Shown: one piece after another, positions 1 through 7,089 of the stretch
Layout of the letters: the number at the start of each line of letters is the position of its first letter
Position numbering within the stretch: position 1 is the first letter of the stretch
Assembly (NCBI GenBank): GCA_031254675.1
Contig: JAIRTV010000229.1
Span: 1-11,438 of the forward strand
Direction of reading: 5' to 3'
From: Planctomycetaceae bacterium
Lineage (GTDB): Bacteria > Planctomycetota > Planctomycetia > Pirellulales > Thermoguttaceae
Length of the DNA: 11,438 nucleotides
Translations under genes and position numbers: made by a program
Notes under the pieces: generated by a model
Databases searched by the model: none
What the model was told of the DNA's origin: nothing
The model's input: only the letters and a program-made list of their open reading frames with translations

Positions 1-1
1 G

Positions 2-61
2 GTAAACTACGCAAAGCAGGGGGGGGGGGGCTATCTGGAGTGGAAAGTCGAGAACGGATAG
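2..61 (+). CDS. possible 3' end of an upstream gene (partial)
   Basis: Frame 2 is open from the window edge to a TAG at 59-61 and would encode about 19 residues ending in YLEWKVENG. The stop lies 55 bases before the DUF1559 start, a spacing typical of two consecutive genes. Directly after it, GTGGAAA (61-67) and TTTCCAC (88-94) form an inverted repeat. The reading crosses a run of 12 G (19-30); a one-base error there would change the upstream frame, and frame 1 is also open to base 173. Too short to identify; listed only because a gene end here is plausible. Confidence 0.2.
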   Translation, partial: VNYAKQGGGGYLEWKVENG

Positions 62-116
62 TGGAAAGTGGTCATTTTTTCGGCGTTTTTCCACAAAATT
101 CTCAACTCTACATTCT

Positions 117-1178
117 TTGCGATTCGGCTTTACATTGGTCGAACTTCTTGTCGTGATTGCGATTATTGGCGTGTTAATCGCTCTTCTGTTACCCGCCGTT
201 CAAGCAGCGCGCGAAGCCGCAAGACGAATGCAGTGTTCCAATCATCTGAAACAACATGGTATCGGTGTTCACAATTTTCACGATACTCTTAACGGCGTTC
301 CGCCAATTGTGGTCAACGGTGGCAATTCACCAACATTTTTTGTGTTGATTTTGCCGTACATCGAACAAACACCGCTCTATGAATTGTTGGCAACATTTGA
401 TACAACTTCAGGAAAAATCGGACCAACCGTTTTTTCACGAAGTTGGTGGGATGCTCGCGATGAACTTTTTCGCCAACAAGTCAGCTCAATTTCAATCTAC
501 AAATGTCCAACGCGAAGAAGCGGTACCAAATATTCTGAAGAAGTTTCAGGTTCAACGAATTGTCAACATCCCGGTCCTGTGAATGATTATGCAGTGCCAA
601 TTGTTTACGTCAAAAAAGGTGATAGCCAAGATGCAAATTACAATACCGCAGCATTTTGGGAACATCAAGCAGCGGTTCAACCTGCTTCACCATTATATCG
701 AAACATTAGTCGCTTTGAAGGACCAATTCGAGTTTCTCAATTGGCAATATCAACCGACAACCGAACATGGCTTCCTCGTGATAGTTTTGCTTGGTGGGCA
801 GACGGGTTAAGTAATCAAATCATATTGGGAGAAAAACACGTTCCGGTGAGCCGCATGTATCTATGTGGAGACGACTCTAACACGGCTTATCGAGCCGATT
901 GTTCATTTATTGCTCATGGCGCGGCGTCACGGTTTTCTTATGCGCGCGGATTCATGCCGGAATGGTCAATGTATCCCGCTCTGATTTCACGTCCAACAGA
1001 ATACGATACTTCCGGCTCTCCCCAGTCTCAATATAGTTTCGGTAGTTATCATGCCGGTATTTGTATGTTTCTCATTGGTGATGGAGCCGTACGAGCATTT
1101 CCCGTAACAACTCCACCACAACCAGTTTTAGTACCATTAGCCCACGTCTGCGATGGTAATTCGGTAACAATACCATAA
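117..1178 (+). CDS. DUF1559 domain protein, pseudopilin-like (H-X9-DG)
   Basis: Secreted or envelope protein of the DUF1559/SBP_bac_10 family, abundant in planctomycetes; its exact job is unknown. Seen: residues 1-40 are a class III (type IV pilin-like) signal, with the prepilin peptidase site after G4 (RFG/FTLVE), Glu at mature position 5 (E9), a hydrophobic helix to about residue 27 and the family signature AVQAAREAARR. The C-terminus carries the H-X9-DG motif: H312, nine residues, then D322-G323, followed by AVRAF. The family's usual HPGG is HAGI here. The length of 353 residues is normal. The only start in this frame is TTG at 117; the frame is open back to base 6 without ATG or GTG, and no Shine-Dalgarno is visible. 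The TTG gives exactly the short basic leader expected, so I keep it. The next gene downstream is unrelated. Confidence 0.88.
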   Translation: MRFGFTLVELLVVIAIIGVLIALLLPAVQAAREAARRMQCSNHLKQHGIGVHNFHDTLNGVPPIVVNGGNSPTFFVLILPYIEQTPLYELLATFDTTSGKIGPTVFSRSWWDARDELFRQQVSSISIYKCPTRRSGTKYSEEVSGSTNCQHPGPVNDYAVPIVYVKKGDSQDANYNTAAFWEHQAAVQPASPLYRNISRFEGPIRVSQLAISTDNRTWLPRDSFAWWADGLSNQIILGEKHVPVSRMYLCGDDSNTAYRADCSFIAHGAASRFSYARGFMPEWSMYPALISRPTEYDTSGSPQSQYSFGSYHAGICMFLIGDGAVRAFPVTTPPQPVLVPLAHVCDGNSVTIP

Positions 1179-1200
1179 TAAGTAAGTGTGCGAAAATGAG

Positions 1201-1230
1201 TTGACAGCCTTGCGAAAATTTCACTAATAT
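1201..1230 (+). promoter_or_regulatory. possible sigma70-type promoter
   Basis: A perfect TTGACA (1201-1206) is followed after 18 bases by TAATAT (1225-1230), four of six matches to the -10 consensus. It lies just after the DUF1559 stop and points towards the desulfurase gene. A transcript from here would have a leader of about 180 bases containing the hisC-like remnant. Planctomycete promoters are poorly defined, so this is sequence resemblance only. Confidence 0.35.
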
Positions 1231-1246
1231 ATTACAATCATTTTGT

Positions 1247-1376
1247 CGTGTTTTAGATATTGGGTTATCGCGTTATCCTGATTCGCTTGCAACAAAATTT
1301 CGTGAAGTTGCGGCGCGAAAGTAATAATGTTGATCCGACGATGGTATTCTGCGGCAATGGTAGCGATGATATTTTG
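1247..1376 (+). pseudogene. hisC: hisC (histidinol-phosphate aminotransferase) remnant
   Basis: Two adjoining frames together read like the N-terminal third of HisC. The frame starting at 1247 gives RVLDIGLSRYPDSLATKFRE, then VAARK and two TAA stops (1322-1327). The frame starting at 1329 gives VDPTMVFCGNGSDDIL. In HisC proteins the order is YPDPLATKFRE, a short helix, then VDP...GNGSDDIL, so the two pieces join with a single-base frameshift near 1318-1321. After GNGSDDIL the similarity ends: the family continues with something like TIVTRAF, but here the sequence runs into the ribosome binding site of the next gene. There is no start codon and the remaining two thirds, including the PLP lysine, are absent. 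Recognised from memory of the family, not by a search. Confidence 0.55.
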
Positions 1377-1416
1377 TTAGAATATTTTCGTATTTGGAAT
1401 ATGAGGAACATTCGAT

Positions 1417-2580
1417 ATGGTAAATGAACCGATTTATGACGAACCGGTTTATCTGGACAACGCCGCAACTTCATGGTTGAAACCGGAATCTGTTTATGTT
1501 GCGGTGACACAAGCGTTGCGAGAACAATGCGGGAATCCGGGGCGATCCGGACATCGATTTTCTGTTTCAGCGGGGCGGATTTTGGACAATGCCCGACTCC
1601 TTTGCGCACAATTATTCAACGCCGAAAAACCGGAACAAATTATTTTTACCGCCAATGCAACAATCGCCGCAAATATGGTTCTCAAAGGAATATTGAACAT
1701 CGGCGATCACGTCATCACCGGTTCACTAGAACACAATGCAGTAATCAGACCACTTCACCGTTTGGAACAAACCGGAATTTCCGTGTCAAAAATTTCGGTT
1801 GATCTTCATCAAGGCATCCAACTTGAGAGGTTGAAACAAACTGTAACCGCAAAAACAAAACTGTTAATTTGTAACCATATTTCCAACGTTTTTGGTACGG
1901 TTAATGATATTAAGAGTATTGGCGAATTTTGTCGTGAACGGGGAATTTTATTTGCGGTGGATGCGGCTCAATCGGCGGGATGCCGGAAAATTGATGTTCA
2001 GGCAATGTTTATTGATTGTCTGATCTTTTCCGGACATAAATCTCTTTTTGGTCCTCAAGGCACAGGAGGTTTGTACCTTCGACCGGGTTTGCGGCTTGCA
2101 ACGATTCTGGAAGGCGGAACCGGTAACTATTCGGAATTATTGGAACAACCGGAGCAATTACCGTATCGTTTGGAAAGCGGCACACCTAATACGCCTGGTG
2201 TTGCCGGTTTGGCGGCGGGCGTCCAATTTATTCTCGAAACAGGAATCGAAACAATTACAAAAAAAGAAACTCAACTGATCAATCGTTTATTAACCGGACT
2301 TGCCACCATTTCGGGGATTCGTATTATTGCGCCGAAACCGGAATTTGAACGAGGAAGTGTTGTTTCCGTACAATTAGAAAAATTTTCACCGGAACAAGCC
2401 GCATCAATCTTGGATTCTAGTTTCGGTATTGCGGTTCGCAGTGGTTTGCACTGCGCCGCGGAGGCTCACCGATTCATGAACACACTAGAAAACGGCGGAA
2501 CATTAAGAATCAGTCCAAATTATTTTAACGAAAATCAACATATTGACCGTTGCCTCGACGCTCTCCGAAAATTATCGTAA
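1417..2580 (+). CDS. cysteine desulfurase family protein (class V aminotransferase)
   Basis: PLP enzyme of the NifS/SufS-like group, probably taking sulfur from cysteine to give alanine and an enzyme persulfide. Seen over 387 residues: LDNAATSWLKPE at 13-24; GNPGRSGHRFS at 39-49; the PLP-stacking histidine in EHNA (H106); the aspartate that binds the pyridine nitrogen in VDAAQSAG (D182); the PLP Schiff-base lysine in SGHKSLFGPQGTGG (K208); ESGTPNTPG at 253-261; and the persulfide cysteine in VRSGLHCA (C346). All catalytic positions are present, so it should be active. ATG 1417 is preceded by GAGG (1403-1406) at a 10-base distance. The layout best fits the family called 'am_tr_V_EGP / cysteine desulfurase family protein' rather than IscS proper. 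No scaffold, SufE or thiolation partner gene lies nearby, so the sulfur acceptor is unknown. Confidence 0.88.
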   Translation: MVNEPIYDEPVYLDNAATSWLKPESVYVAVTQALREQCGNPGRSGHRFSVSAGRILDNARLLCAQLFNAEKPEQIIFTANATIAANMVLKGILNIGDHVITGSLEHNAVIRPLHRLEQTGISVSKISVDLHQGIQLERLKQTVTAKTKLLICNHISNVFGTVNDIKSIGEFCRERGILFAVDAAQSAGCRKIDVQAMFIDCLIFSGHKSLFGPQGTGGLYLRPGLRLATILEGGTGNYSELLEQPEQLPYRLESGTPNTPGVAGLAAGVQFILETGIETITKKETQLINRLLTGLATISGIRIIAPKPEFERGSVVSVQLEKFSPEQAASILDSSFGIAVRSGLHCAAEAHRFMNTLENGGTLRISPNYFNENQHIDRCLDALRKLS

Positions 2581-2790
2581 AATAGATGTTGATCTCAGTA
2601 AACACTGCAATAAACGCTGCAATCTGGGAACACTAACGAAATTTTTGGTTTTTGAGAATGTTCCTTCACAAATTATCGAATCAAATAACAGATTTTAAAG
2701 TGAGATGTGGATACAATATTGAGTATCTGTACTTTTAGGAAAGTGCTGATATCCATGAATACACAGTTAATCATAACAAGAAGTTTTCTA

Positions 2791-2842
2791 AAAATAAAAA
2801 AGTCCGGGCGACTCTTACAAAGATAAAGCTATCGCTCCGGAC
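2791..2842 (-). terminator. rho-independent terminator, minus strand
   Basis: Read on the minus strand, GTCCGGAGCGA (2842-2832) pairs with TCGCCCGGAC (2811-2802) over ten base pairs with one bulged A, around a 20-base loop. The stem is followed at once by TTTTTTATTTT (2801-2791). A GC-rich stem plus U-run is the classic terminator form, and the plus strand lacks a U-run after it. The nearest minus-strand gene ends at 3157, more than 300 bases upstream of the hairpin, so it either ends a long 3' UTR of the ZIP transcript or a separate small RNA. Confidence 0.55.
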
Positions 2843-2940
2843 CCATCCCCCCCGGGAAAAAACTCATGATTTGTGTTAAGGCTCCTGCCTACTTATTTAT
2901 TGATCGGTATCTTGCCTCACGAACTTTGCAAAAAAACAGA
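2802..2940 (-). ncRNA. possible small RNA or 3' UTR element (unassigned)
   Basis: The 140 bases before the minus-strand terminator are richer in G and less repetitive than the flanking DNA. On the minus strand they contain a weak AGGC-AGGA-GCCT hairpin (2890-2879, only four pairs, GGA in the loop), a run CCCGGGGGGGATGGG and then the terminator stem. I compared it by eye with 6S RNA, SRP RNA, tmRNA, RNase P RNA and common riboswitch cores and could not assign it. The boundaries are arbitrary and no promoter stands out. The alternative is a long untranslated tail of the ZIP gene. Confidence 0.22.
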
Positions 2941-3156
2941 AATTTTGATGATCATTCTCAAATAAATACCTAACCTTCATCGTGTGGTTGTTAATTTAGA
3001 CAAATTGGAGAACTCAAAAACAGGAGCAGTAGATATTTTCGCTAACTTAATAGGACGAAACAGACACAATTGAAACAAACATTTTTTTCTTTGTTATTAT
3101 GTATTGTGAGTATGTATTTAGCAGTTCTCTTATTTTTATTGAATTGTTTTCCGCGT

Positions 3157-3951
3157 TTATCCGAGTGCCACATCAAGAAGCATCATAATTGTAAAACCGA
3201 CAATCGCTCCAATTGTTCCTGTATCACTGTTACGATCTTCTTGCGAAGTTGGGATCAATTCTTCAACAACAACATAAATCATGGCTCCGGCAGCAAACGC
3301 CAAAGCAAACGGTAACATTCCCTGAATCACCGAAACAATTAAACAACCCAAAACCGCCGCAACCGGTTCAACAAGACCGGAAAGTTGACCATACCAAAAA
3401 CATTTTCCGCGTGAAAGTCCTTCACGCCGTAACGGTAACGAAATTGCCGCCCCTTCCGGAATATTTTGAATCCCAATCCCAACCGCCAACGAAAACGCCG
3501 CCGCAATACCAGATGATTCAATACCGGAACCAACCACACCAAACGCAACCCCCACCGCCAAACCTTCAGGTATATTGTGTAACGTAATTGCAAAAACCAA
3601 CAAAAAACTACGTCGCCAATGCGTTTGAATTCCTTCCGGTTGATCGCCGTCGCCGCTATGAAGATGAGGCAACGTTTTATCAACTGCCCACAAAAAAAAA
3701 CCGCCGGAAAGAAATCCCAACACAGGCGGTATCCAAGGTAACCAACCAAGCCTCGCACTCAAATCAATACTCGGCGCAAGAAGTGACCAAAAACTCGCCG
3801 CAATCATGACCCCAGACGCAAAACCAAGCATCCCATTCATCGTTTTACGGTTGATCTCTTGAAACACAAACACCGCCGACGCTCCCAACGCCGTTGCCCC
3901 CCAAGTAAAAATCGTTGCCAAAATAGTTAATTGTAATGGATTCAATTCCAT
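3157..3951 (-). CDS. ZIP family divalent metal transporter
   Basis: Inner-membrane carrier that probably brings Zn2+ or related divalent metals into the cytoplasm. It resembles the GufA/ZupT branch of the ZIP family. Seen in 264 residues: about eight hydrophobic segments; the paired metal-site motifs HNIPEG in TM4 (H125, N126, E129) and QNIPEG in TM5 (Q162, N163, E166); a cytoplasmic loop between TM3 and TM4 with HLHSGDGD (96-103), the usual His-rich metal loop; and VVVEELIP near residues 227-234 in a late helix. In the second motif histidine is replaced by glutamine, common in this branch. ATG 3949-3951 has no clear Shine-Dalgarno. A 14-base palindrome lies 12 bases before the start. It follows the DUF58 gene on the same strand after 130 bases, so joint transcription is possible but functional linkage is not evident. 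Confidence 0.85.
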   Translation of the reverse strand: MELNPLQLTILATIFTWGATALGASAVFVFQEINRKTMNGMLGFASGVMIAASFWSLLAPSIDLSARLGWLPWIPPVLGFLSGGFFLWAVDKTLPHLHSGDGDQPEGIQTHWRRSFLLVFAITLHNIPEGLAVGVAFGVVGSGIESSGIAAAFSLAVGIGIQNIPEGAAISLPLRREGLSRGKCFWYGQLSGLVEPVAAVLGCLIVSVIQGMLPFALAFAAGAMIYVVVEELIPTSQEDRNSDTGTIGAIVGFTIMMLLDVALG

Positions 3952-3962
3952 GATTCAAAATA

Positions 3963-3976
3963 ACATCGTTCGATGT
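3963..3976. promoter_or_regulatory. palindrome before the ZIP gene (possible operator)
   Basis: ACATCG-TT-CGATGT is a perfect inverted repeat of two 6-base arms around TT, 12 bases upstream of the ZIP start codon. As DNA it could be an operator; as RNA it would form a five-pair stem with a four-base loop right where a ribosome would bind. Metal transporters are often controlled by metal-sensing repressors, but I do not recognise the site of a specific regulator. Confidence 0.3.
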
Positions 3977-4081
3977 AAAAGAAATTGTTTCAATTTTTCA
4001 ACAAACAATACACCAATATTTATAACGTTTCAATAAAAATCTCAGAAAATAAAAAGAACTCGGATAATAACGAAACTCTTT

Positions 4082-4978
4082 TTAACGTCGTCCACTTCGT
4101 CGGGTCAGATATTCAATGAGCGCCTTATCAAATTGCACACTAGTATCCAACTCCACATAATCAATTCGCGTTTTAGAACAATCATTCCGAAAACGGTAAC
4201 GAAATTCCTCAAGCGCATCCAGATAACCTTGTTTCAACGCTTCGGCACTTCCGGGAATTTTTTCGTCCGACTCAGGATTCACCAACTCAACCCGACCATG
4301 AAACGGAAATTGCGTCTCCGCTTCATCAAGAACATGGAACAAAATAACATCATGACCGGAATGACGTAAACGATGAAGCGCTTTCAATATTTCATCCGCA
4401 TCACCCAACAAATCACTAAAAATCATCACCATACTTTGACGTTTCAACATGGCAGCAAGTTGCATTAACGACGCTGCAATATTCGTCTGACCAGTCGGTT
4501 GTAATTTAGAAAGAATCGAAAGAATTGTTCCCAATTGCGCCCGACGCGATTGAGGTTTGAGAGATTGATTTATTGTTTCGCCAAATGTTACCAATCCAAC
4601 CGGGTCTTGCTGGTGAATCATCAAGTAAGCCAACGCCGCCGCCAAACAAACCGAATAATCAAACTTGGTCATCTCCTGGCGATAAGTGTAACCCATCGAA
4701 CGACTCGAATCAATCGCAAGATAACCCGTCAAATTCGTTTCCGCCTCATATTTTTTGATATAATATTTTTCCGTCTTGGCATAAACCAGCCAATCAATAT
4801 CCGAAGGATCATCACCTTGCGTGTATTTGCGATGTTCACTAAATTCAACAGAAAAACCATGAAGCGGACTCGCATGAAGACCATGCATAAATCCTTTGAT
4901 GATAAATTGCGCACGTAAATCAAGCCGCTTGATTGTTTGAATTACTTCCGGTTTCAGATATTGTTCCTGACTTTTCAT
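4082..4978 (-). CDS. DUF58 domain protein with von Willebrand A fold
   Basis: Cytosolic DUF58 protein, a family usually coded beside MoxR AAA+ ATPases and thought to assist assembly of envelope or enzyme complexes. Seen in 298 residues: the DUF58 signature RKYTQGDDPSDIDW (50-63) preceded by GLHASPLHGFSVEFSEHR; then a vWA-like domain with an intact MIDAS metal site, D90-x-S92-x-S94, a threonine in GQTN (T165) and FSDL with D189. There are no membrane segments, unlike the longer DUF58 proteins; this is the short soluble type. The frame also allows GTG at 4996, but ATG 4978 has GGTGAG six bases upstream and gives the usual MK start, so I chose it. The GspF-like gene lies 93 bases upstream on the same strand. 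No moxR is in the window, which is unusual for this family. Confidence 0.85.
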   Translation of the reverse strand: MKSQEQYLKPEVIQTIKRLDLRAQFIIKGFMHGLHASPLHGFSVEFSEHRKYTQGDDPSDIDWLVYAKTEKYYIKKYEAETNLTGYLAIDSSRSMGYTYRQEMTKFDYSVCLAAALAYLMIHQQDPVGLVTFGETINQSLKPQSRRAQLGTILSILSKLQPTGQTNIAASLMQLAAMLKRQSMVMIFSDLLGDADEILKALHRLRHSGHDVILFHVLDEAETQFPFHGRVELVNPESDEKIPGSAEALKQGYLDALEEFRYRFRNDCSKTRIDYVELDTSVQFDKALIEYLTRRSGRR

Positions 4979-5071
4979 GTTTTGCTCACCGATCACTTAA
5001 TCTCAAAATGTACAATAATCAGAAGCTCTGATCATTTCGTAACAACACGCACAGTAAATCACCAACCCAAA

Positions 5072-6082
5072 TCAAATACCGGCAGCCGCGTTCGTAATGA
5101 TACCAAGATAGAACGAGAAAAGACGAAAGATAACAAATATAATACAAAACGCAATACAACCATACACCGCAAAACCACCAGTAACCGACATAATTTTCAA
5201 ATTCAGTAACGATTCCTGCAAATACTGGGTTGTTAATTTGTGCATTAATTCCGGTAAATTGCCGGACTGTTCGCCGGAATCAACACTGGAAAGTAAATCG
5301 TCGTCCAAACATTTTGCGGTTTGAAATGCGTCCGTTAATGTACCGCCGTTCTCAACCACGTCAAGAATAGCCGATAATTGGTCGCGAACCGGCGCAAAAC
5401 CGGAACCTTGAAACGAAAGCGTTAACGCCCGACGAACATCCATTCCAGTACGCATCGTTAAATGTAACCCCCAAGTCAATCGCATTAACGCCAGTGTTTT
5501 CAACATCCTACCGATTTTGGGAAACCGAAGCAAAACATAATGGATTGGTCGGCTTCGCTGAATATTGCCTTTTATAAATCGATACAAAAAAATACCAAGC
5601 GATCCGACAATAAACAGAAAAATCACATACCGTACAAAACCCGTTACACCAACAAGTCCACAACCCAATAAATCAATCCGTTGTCCGGTAATTTGTTCAA
5701 TAATACCAAGTGCCAAAATGAGAATACCAATAATCACCACCGCAAGAATAAACTCAATAACCGGAACCGTCAACGATTTGAGAAAATCACGGCGAATTTG
5801 AATCATTTGATCATAATAGTCGGCTAAATCTGTTAACATTTCGCCAAGATGTCCTGATTCTTCGCCGACTTCGACCAACGCAACAAACATTTCACCGAGT
5901 TGTTTTTTGAACGGTTTCAGTGATTCGGCAAGAGAATCGCCGTTTTCCAATGACACCGCTACGGATTGCCAAAGTTTTGAATGACGTTGTCGTGGAACTT
6001 CCCGCTTTACGGCGTCAATAAGATTGAGTCCGGCTTTCACCGAAAGACCAACTCGATGACAAAATCCTGATAATTGTTTCAT
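5072..6082 (-). CDS. type II secretion system F family protein (GspF/PilC-like)
   Basis: Polytopic inner-membrane platform protein of type II secretion or type IV pilus machines. Seen in 336 residues: two T2SSF repeats, each with its hallmark acidic/glycine motif, EVGEESGHL (71-79) and VDSGEQSGNL (267-276); membrane helices around 103-128, 147-170 and 300-322. The cytoplasmic part before the first repeat is shorter than in GspF or PilC (about 400 residues), since the protein starts almost directly with FCHRVGLSVKAGLNL, which is the beginning of the F domain. ATG 6080-6082 lacks a Shine-Dalgarno. No GspE ATPase or other secretion gene is adjacent, so this is an orphan copy; the DUF1559 pseudopilin at the left of the window is the only related gene. 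Confidence 0.87.
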   Translation of the reverse strand: MKQLSGFCHRVGLSVKAGLNLIDAVKREVPRQRHSKLWQSVAVSLENGDSLAESLKPFKKQLGEMFVALVEVGEESGHLGEMLTDLADYYDQMIQIRRDFLKSLTVPVIEFILAVVIIGILILALGIIEQITGQRIDLLGCGLVGVTGFVRYVIFLFIVGSLGIFLYRFIKGNIQRSRPIHYVLLRFPKIGRMLKTLALMRLTWGLHLTMRTGMDVRRALTLSFQGSGFAPVRDQLSAILDVVENGGTLTDAFQTAKCLDDDLLSSVDSGEQSGNLPELMHKLTTQYLQESLLNLKIMSVTGGFAVYGCIAFCIIFVIFRLFSFYLGIITNAAAGI

Positions 6083-6499
6083 GATAAATTTGTAGTTTGA
6101 GGTTGATGTTTGTCGTTTGTGATGTACACAATTGGCGAGAGGTTACGTTTGATTTATTTTCGTTTTCTTATTTTATAAATATATCAGACGCAACAGCGAG
6201 AGAAAACCCTGCCGTGAACATTGTCCACTATTAATTAGACTTTTTTTCTAATTCTTCCCTAAGACAGGAGTCAATCTTTCTTTTCAGGTTCGGCGTAAGT
6301 ATTTTTATTATGAAGACTTACAAAAATATATCAGTGGCTGCTCACTGCCGGGTTCACTCCTCAAAACGTCGTTGTTCACCGGGAGCGGGAATTGATGGAA
6401 ACTATTGATTATAAATAGATTATGAATTATTTCAATAGAAAATCGTATCGAAAATTTTGTTCTGAAGTTTTTGTTTATAGAGGAATAGTGGGAGCGGCA
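6083..6499. other. gap upstream of the GspF-like gene
   Basis: This holds the presumed promoter region of the minus-strand GspF-like gene (T/A-rich around 6165-6185) and no gene I can support. Two weak stem-loops are visible: AATTAGA / TCTAATT (6233-6239 and 6247-6253) and GTAAGT / ACTTAC (6295-6300 and 6316-6321). A 32-codon ATG reading at 6310-6408 has no recognisable content. The last 78 bases are an in-frame upstream extension of the next ORF (ATG 6422) without a ribosome binding site. Confidence 0.45.
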
Positions 6500-6712
6500 A
6501 TGAATTTTAATCAATGGTGTTCCGGTACGTTAAATTATTTTGAGTCAACGGGCGGAAAAGCTCTTTGGGCTGATTATGGTTGGAGATGGGTCGAAGATTC
6601 AAACACACCCAAACCAATTGGAGTCGCAATTAAAAATACAATCCCCTCAAATATTCCTTGGGATGGCATATTAGAATATAATGCAGGCACATTGCATAGT
6701 TCGACTCAATAG
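6500..6712 (+). CDS. hypothetical protein, small, Trp-rich
   Basis: I do not recognise this protein. ATG 6500 is preceded by GGGAG (6490-6494) at five bases, a good ribosome binding site, and gives 70 residues. The frame opens earlier at ATG 6422 (96 residues) but without any such site, so I prefer the shorter form. It is soluble, with five tryptophans including WADYGWRW, and ends in GTLHSSTQ. There is no signal peptide or membrane segment. It stands alone: the next ORF begins 64 bases later, and an inverted repeat TACGTTG / CAACGTA (6737-6743 and 6763-6769) lies between them. It could be a fragment of a larger protein or an accessory gene. Confidence 0.5.
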   Translation: MNFNQWCSGTLNYFESTGGKALWADYGWRWVEDSNTPKPIGVAIKNTIPSNIPWDGILEYNAGTLHSSTQ

Positions 6713-6776
6713 AGTGTGAAATTTTAGTCTCGTGAATACGTTGCATGTAAATAACAGACAAACAACGTAGCAAATC

Positions 6777-7085
6777 ATGTTGTTTTTGTACATAATAGAC
6801 ATATCTATGAATGACAAAATATATTTTTTTGTAGGATGGATTATATTTACTTTGTATCTATCTTCATATTTCGTTGCATTTTCAAGGTTATATGTAGGTT
6901 ATAACTACCTTTTTGGATTTAAAAATACTCAAGAGAAAACACAAAAAATAGCAACAAAAAAATCTAAACTCTTTTATGGTGTAATTAATTTAACAATGGG
7001 GATATTGTTACTATTGTTTCTTTTATATTTAATGACTTGTTATATTTCATACATGGAAAACATTTATGGTAAACCATTAAATTAA
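6777..7085 (+). CDS. hypothetical small membrane protein
   Basis: Not recognised. It is 102 residues from ATG 6777 or 92 from ATG 6807 (MNDKIYFF); neither has a ribosome binding site, and the second gives the more usual start. Two hydrophobic helices, about residues 15-37 and 68-88, are separated by a basic loop rich in Lys, Gln and Thr (about 50-64), which predicts a hairpin membrane protein. Codon use is strikingly AT-rich (AAA, ATA, TTA, TTT) compared with the metabolic genes in this window, a hint of foreign origin. It ends four bases before the left end of the MITE-like element. Confidence 0.5.
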   Translation: MLFLYIIDISMNDKIYFFVGWIIFTLYLSSYFVAFSRLYVGYNYLFGFKNTQEKTQKIATKKSKLFYGVINLTMGILLLLFLLYLMTCYISYMENIYGKPLN

Positions 7086-7089
7086 CAAA

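Larger units (their letters stand above)
2581..3156. other. gene-free gap between convergent genes
   Basis: This 576-base stretch separates the ends of two converging genes. I find no convincing ORF: the only reading of any length (TTG at 3070, plus strand) runs antisense into the ZIP gene. It holds a 12-base tandem duplication with one mismatch (AAACACTGCAAT / AAACGCTGCAAT, 2600-2623), a weak inverted repeat GGAACA / TGTTCC (2627-2632 and 2659-2664) that might end the desulfurase transcript, a C7 run near 2847-2853, and the minus-strand hairpin described separately. Confidence 0.5.

Noticed and set aside
2599..2623. 12-base tandem duplication as a possible CRISPR or regulatory repeat
   Set aside because: Only two copies with one mismatch and no spacers; a local duplication is enough to explain it.
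2796..2842. AAAGTCCGGGC resembles the 5' core motif of RNase P RNA on the plus strand
   Set aside because: None of the other conserved RNase P elements follow, and the motif is fully explained as one arm of the minus-strand terminator.
3070..3315. Plus-strand frame with a signal-peptide-like start (MKQTFFSLLLCIVSMYLAVLL)
   Set aside because: It starts with TTG, has no ribosome binding site and more than half of it is antisense to the end of the well-supported ZIP gene; the hydrophobic start comes from T-rich DNA.
6310..6408. 32-codon ATG frame (MKTYKNISVAAHCRV...)
   Set aside because: No ribosome binding site, no recognisable family and low-information DNA around it.
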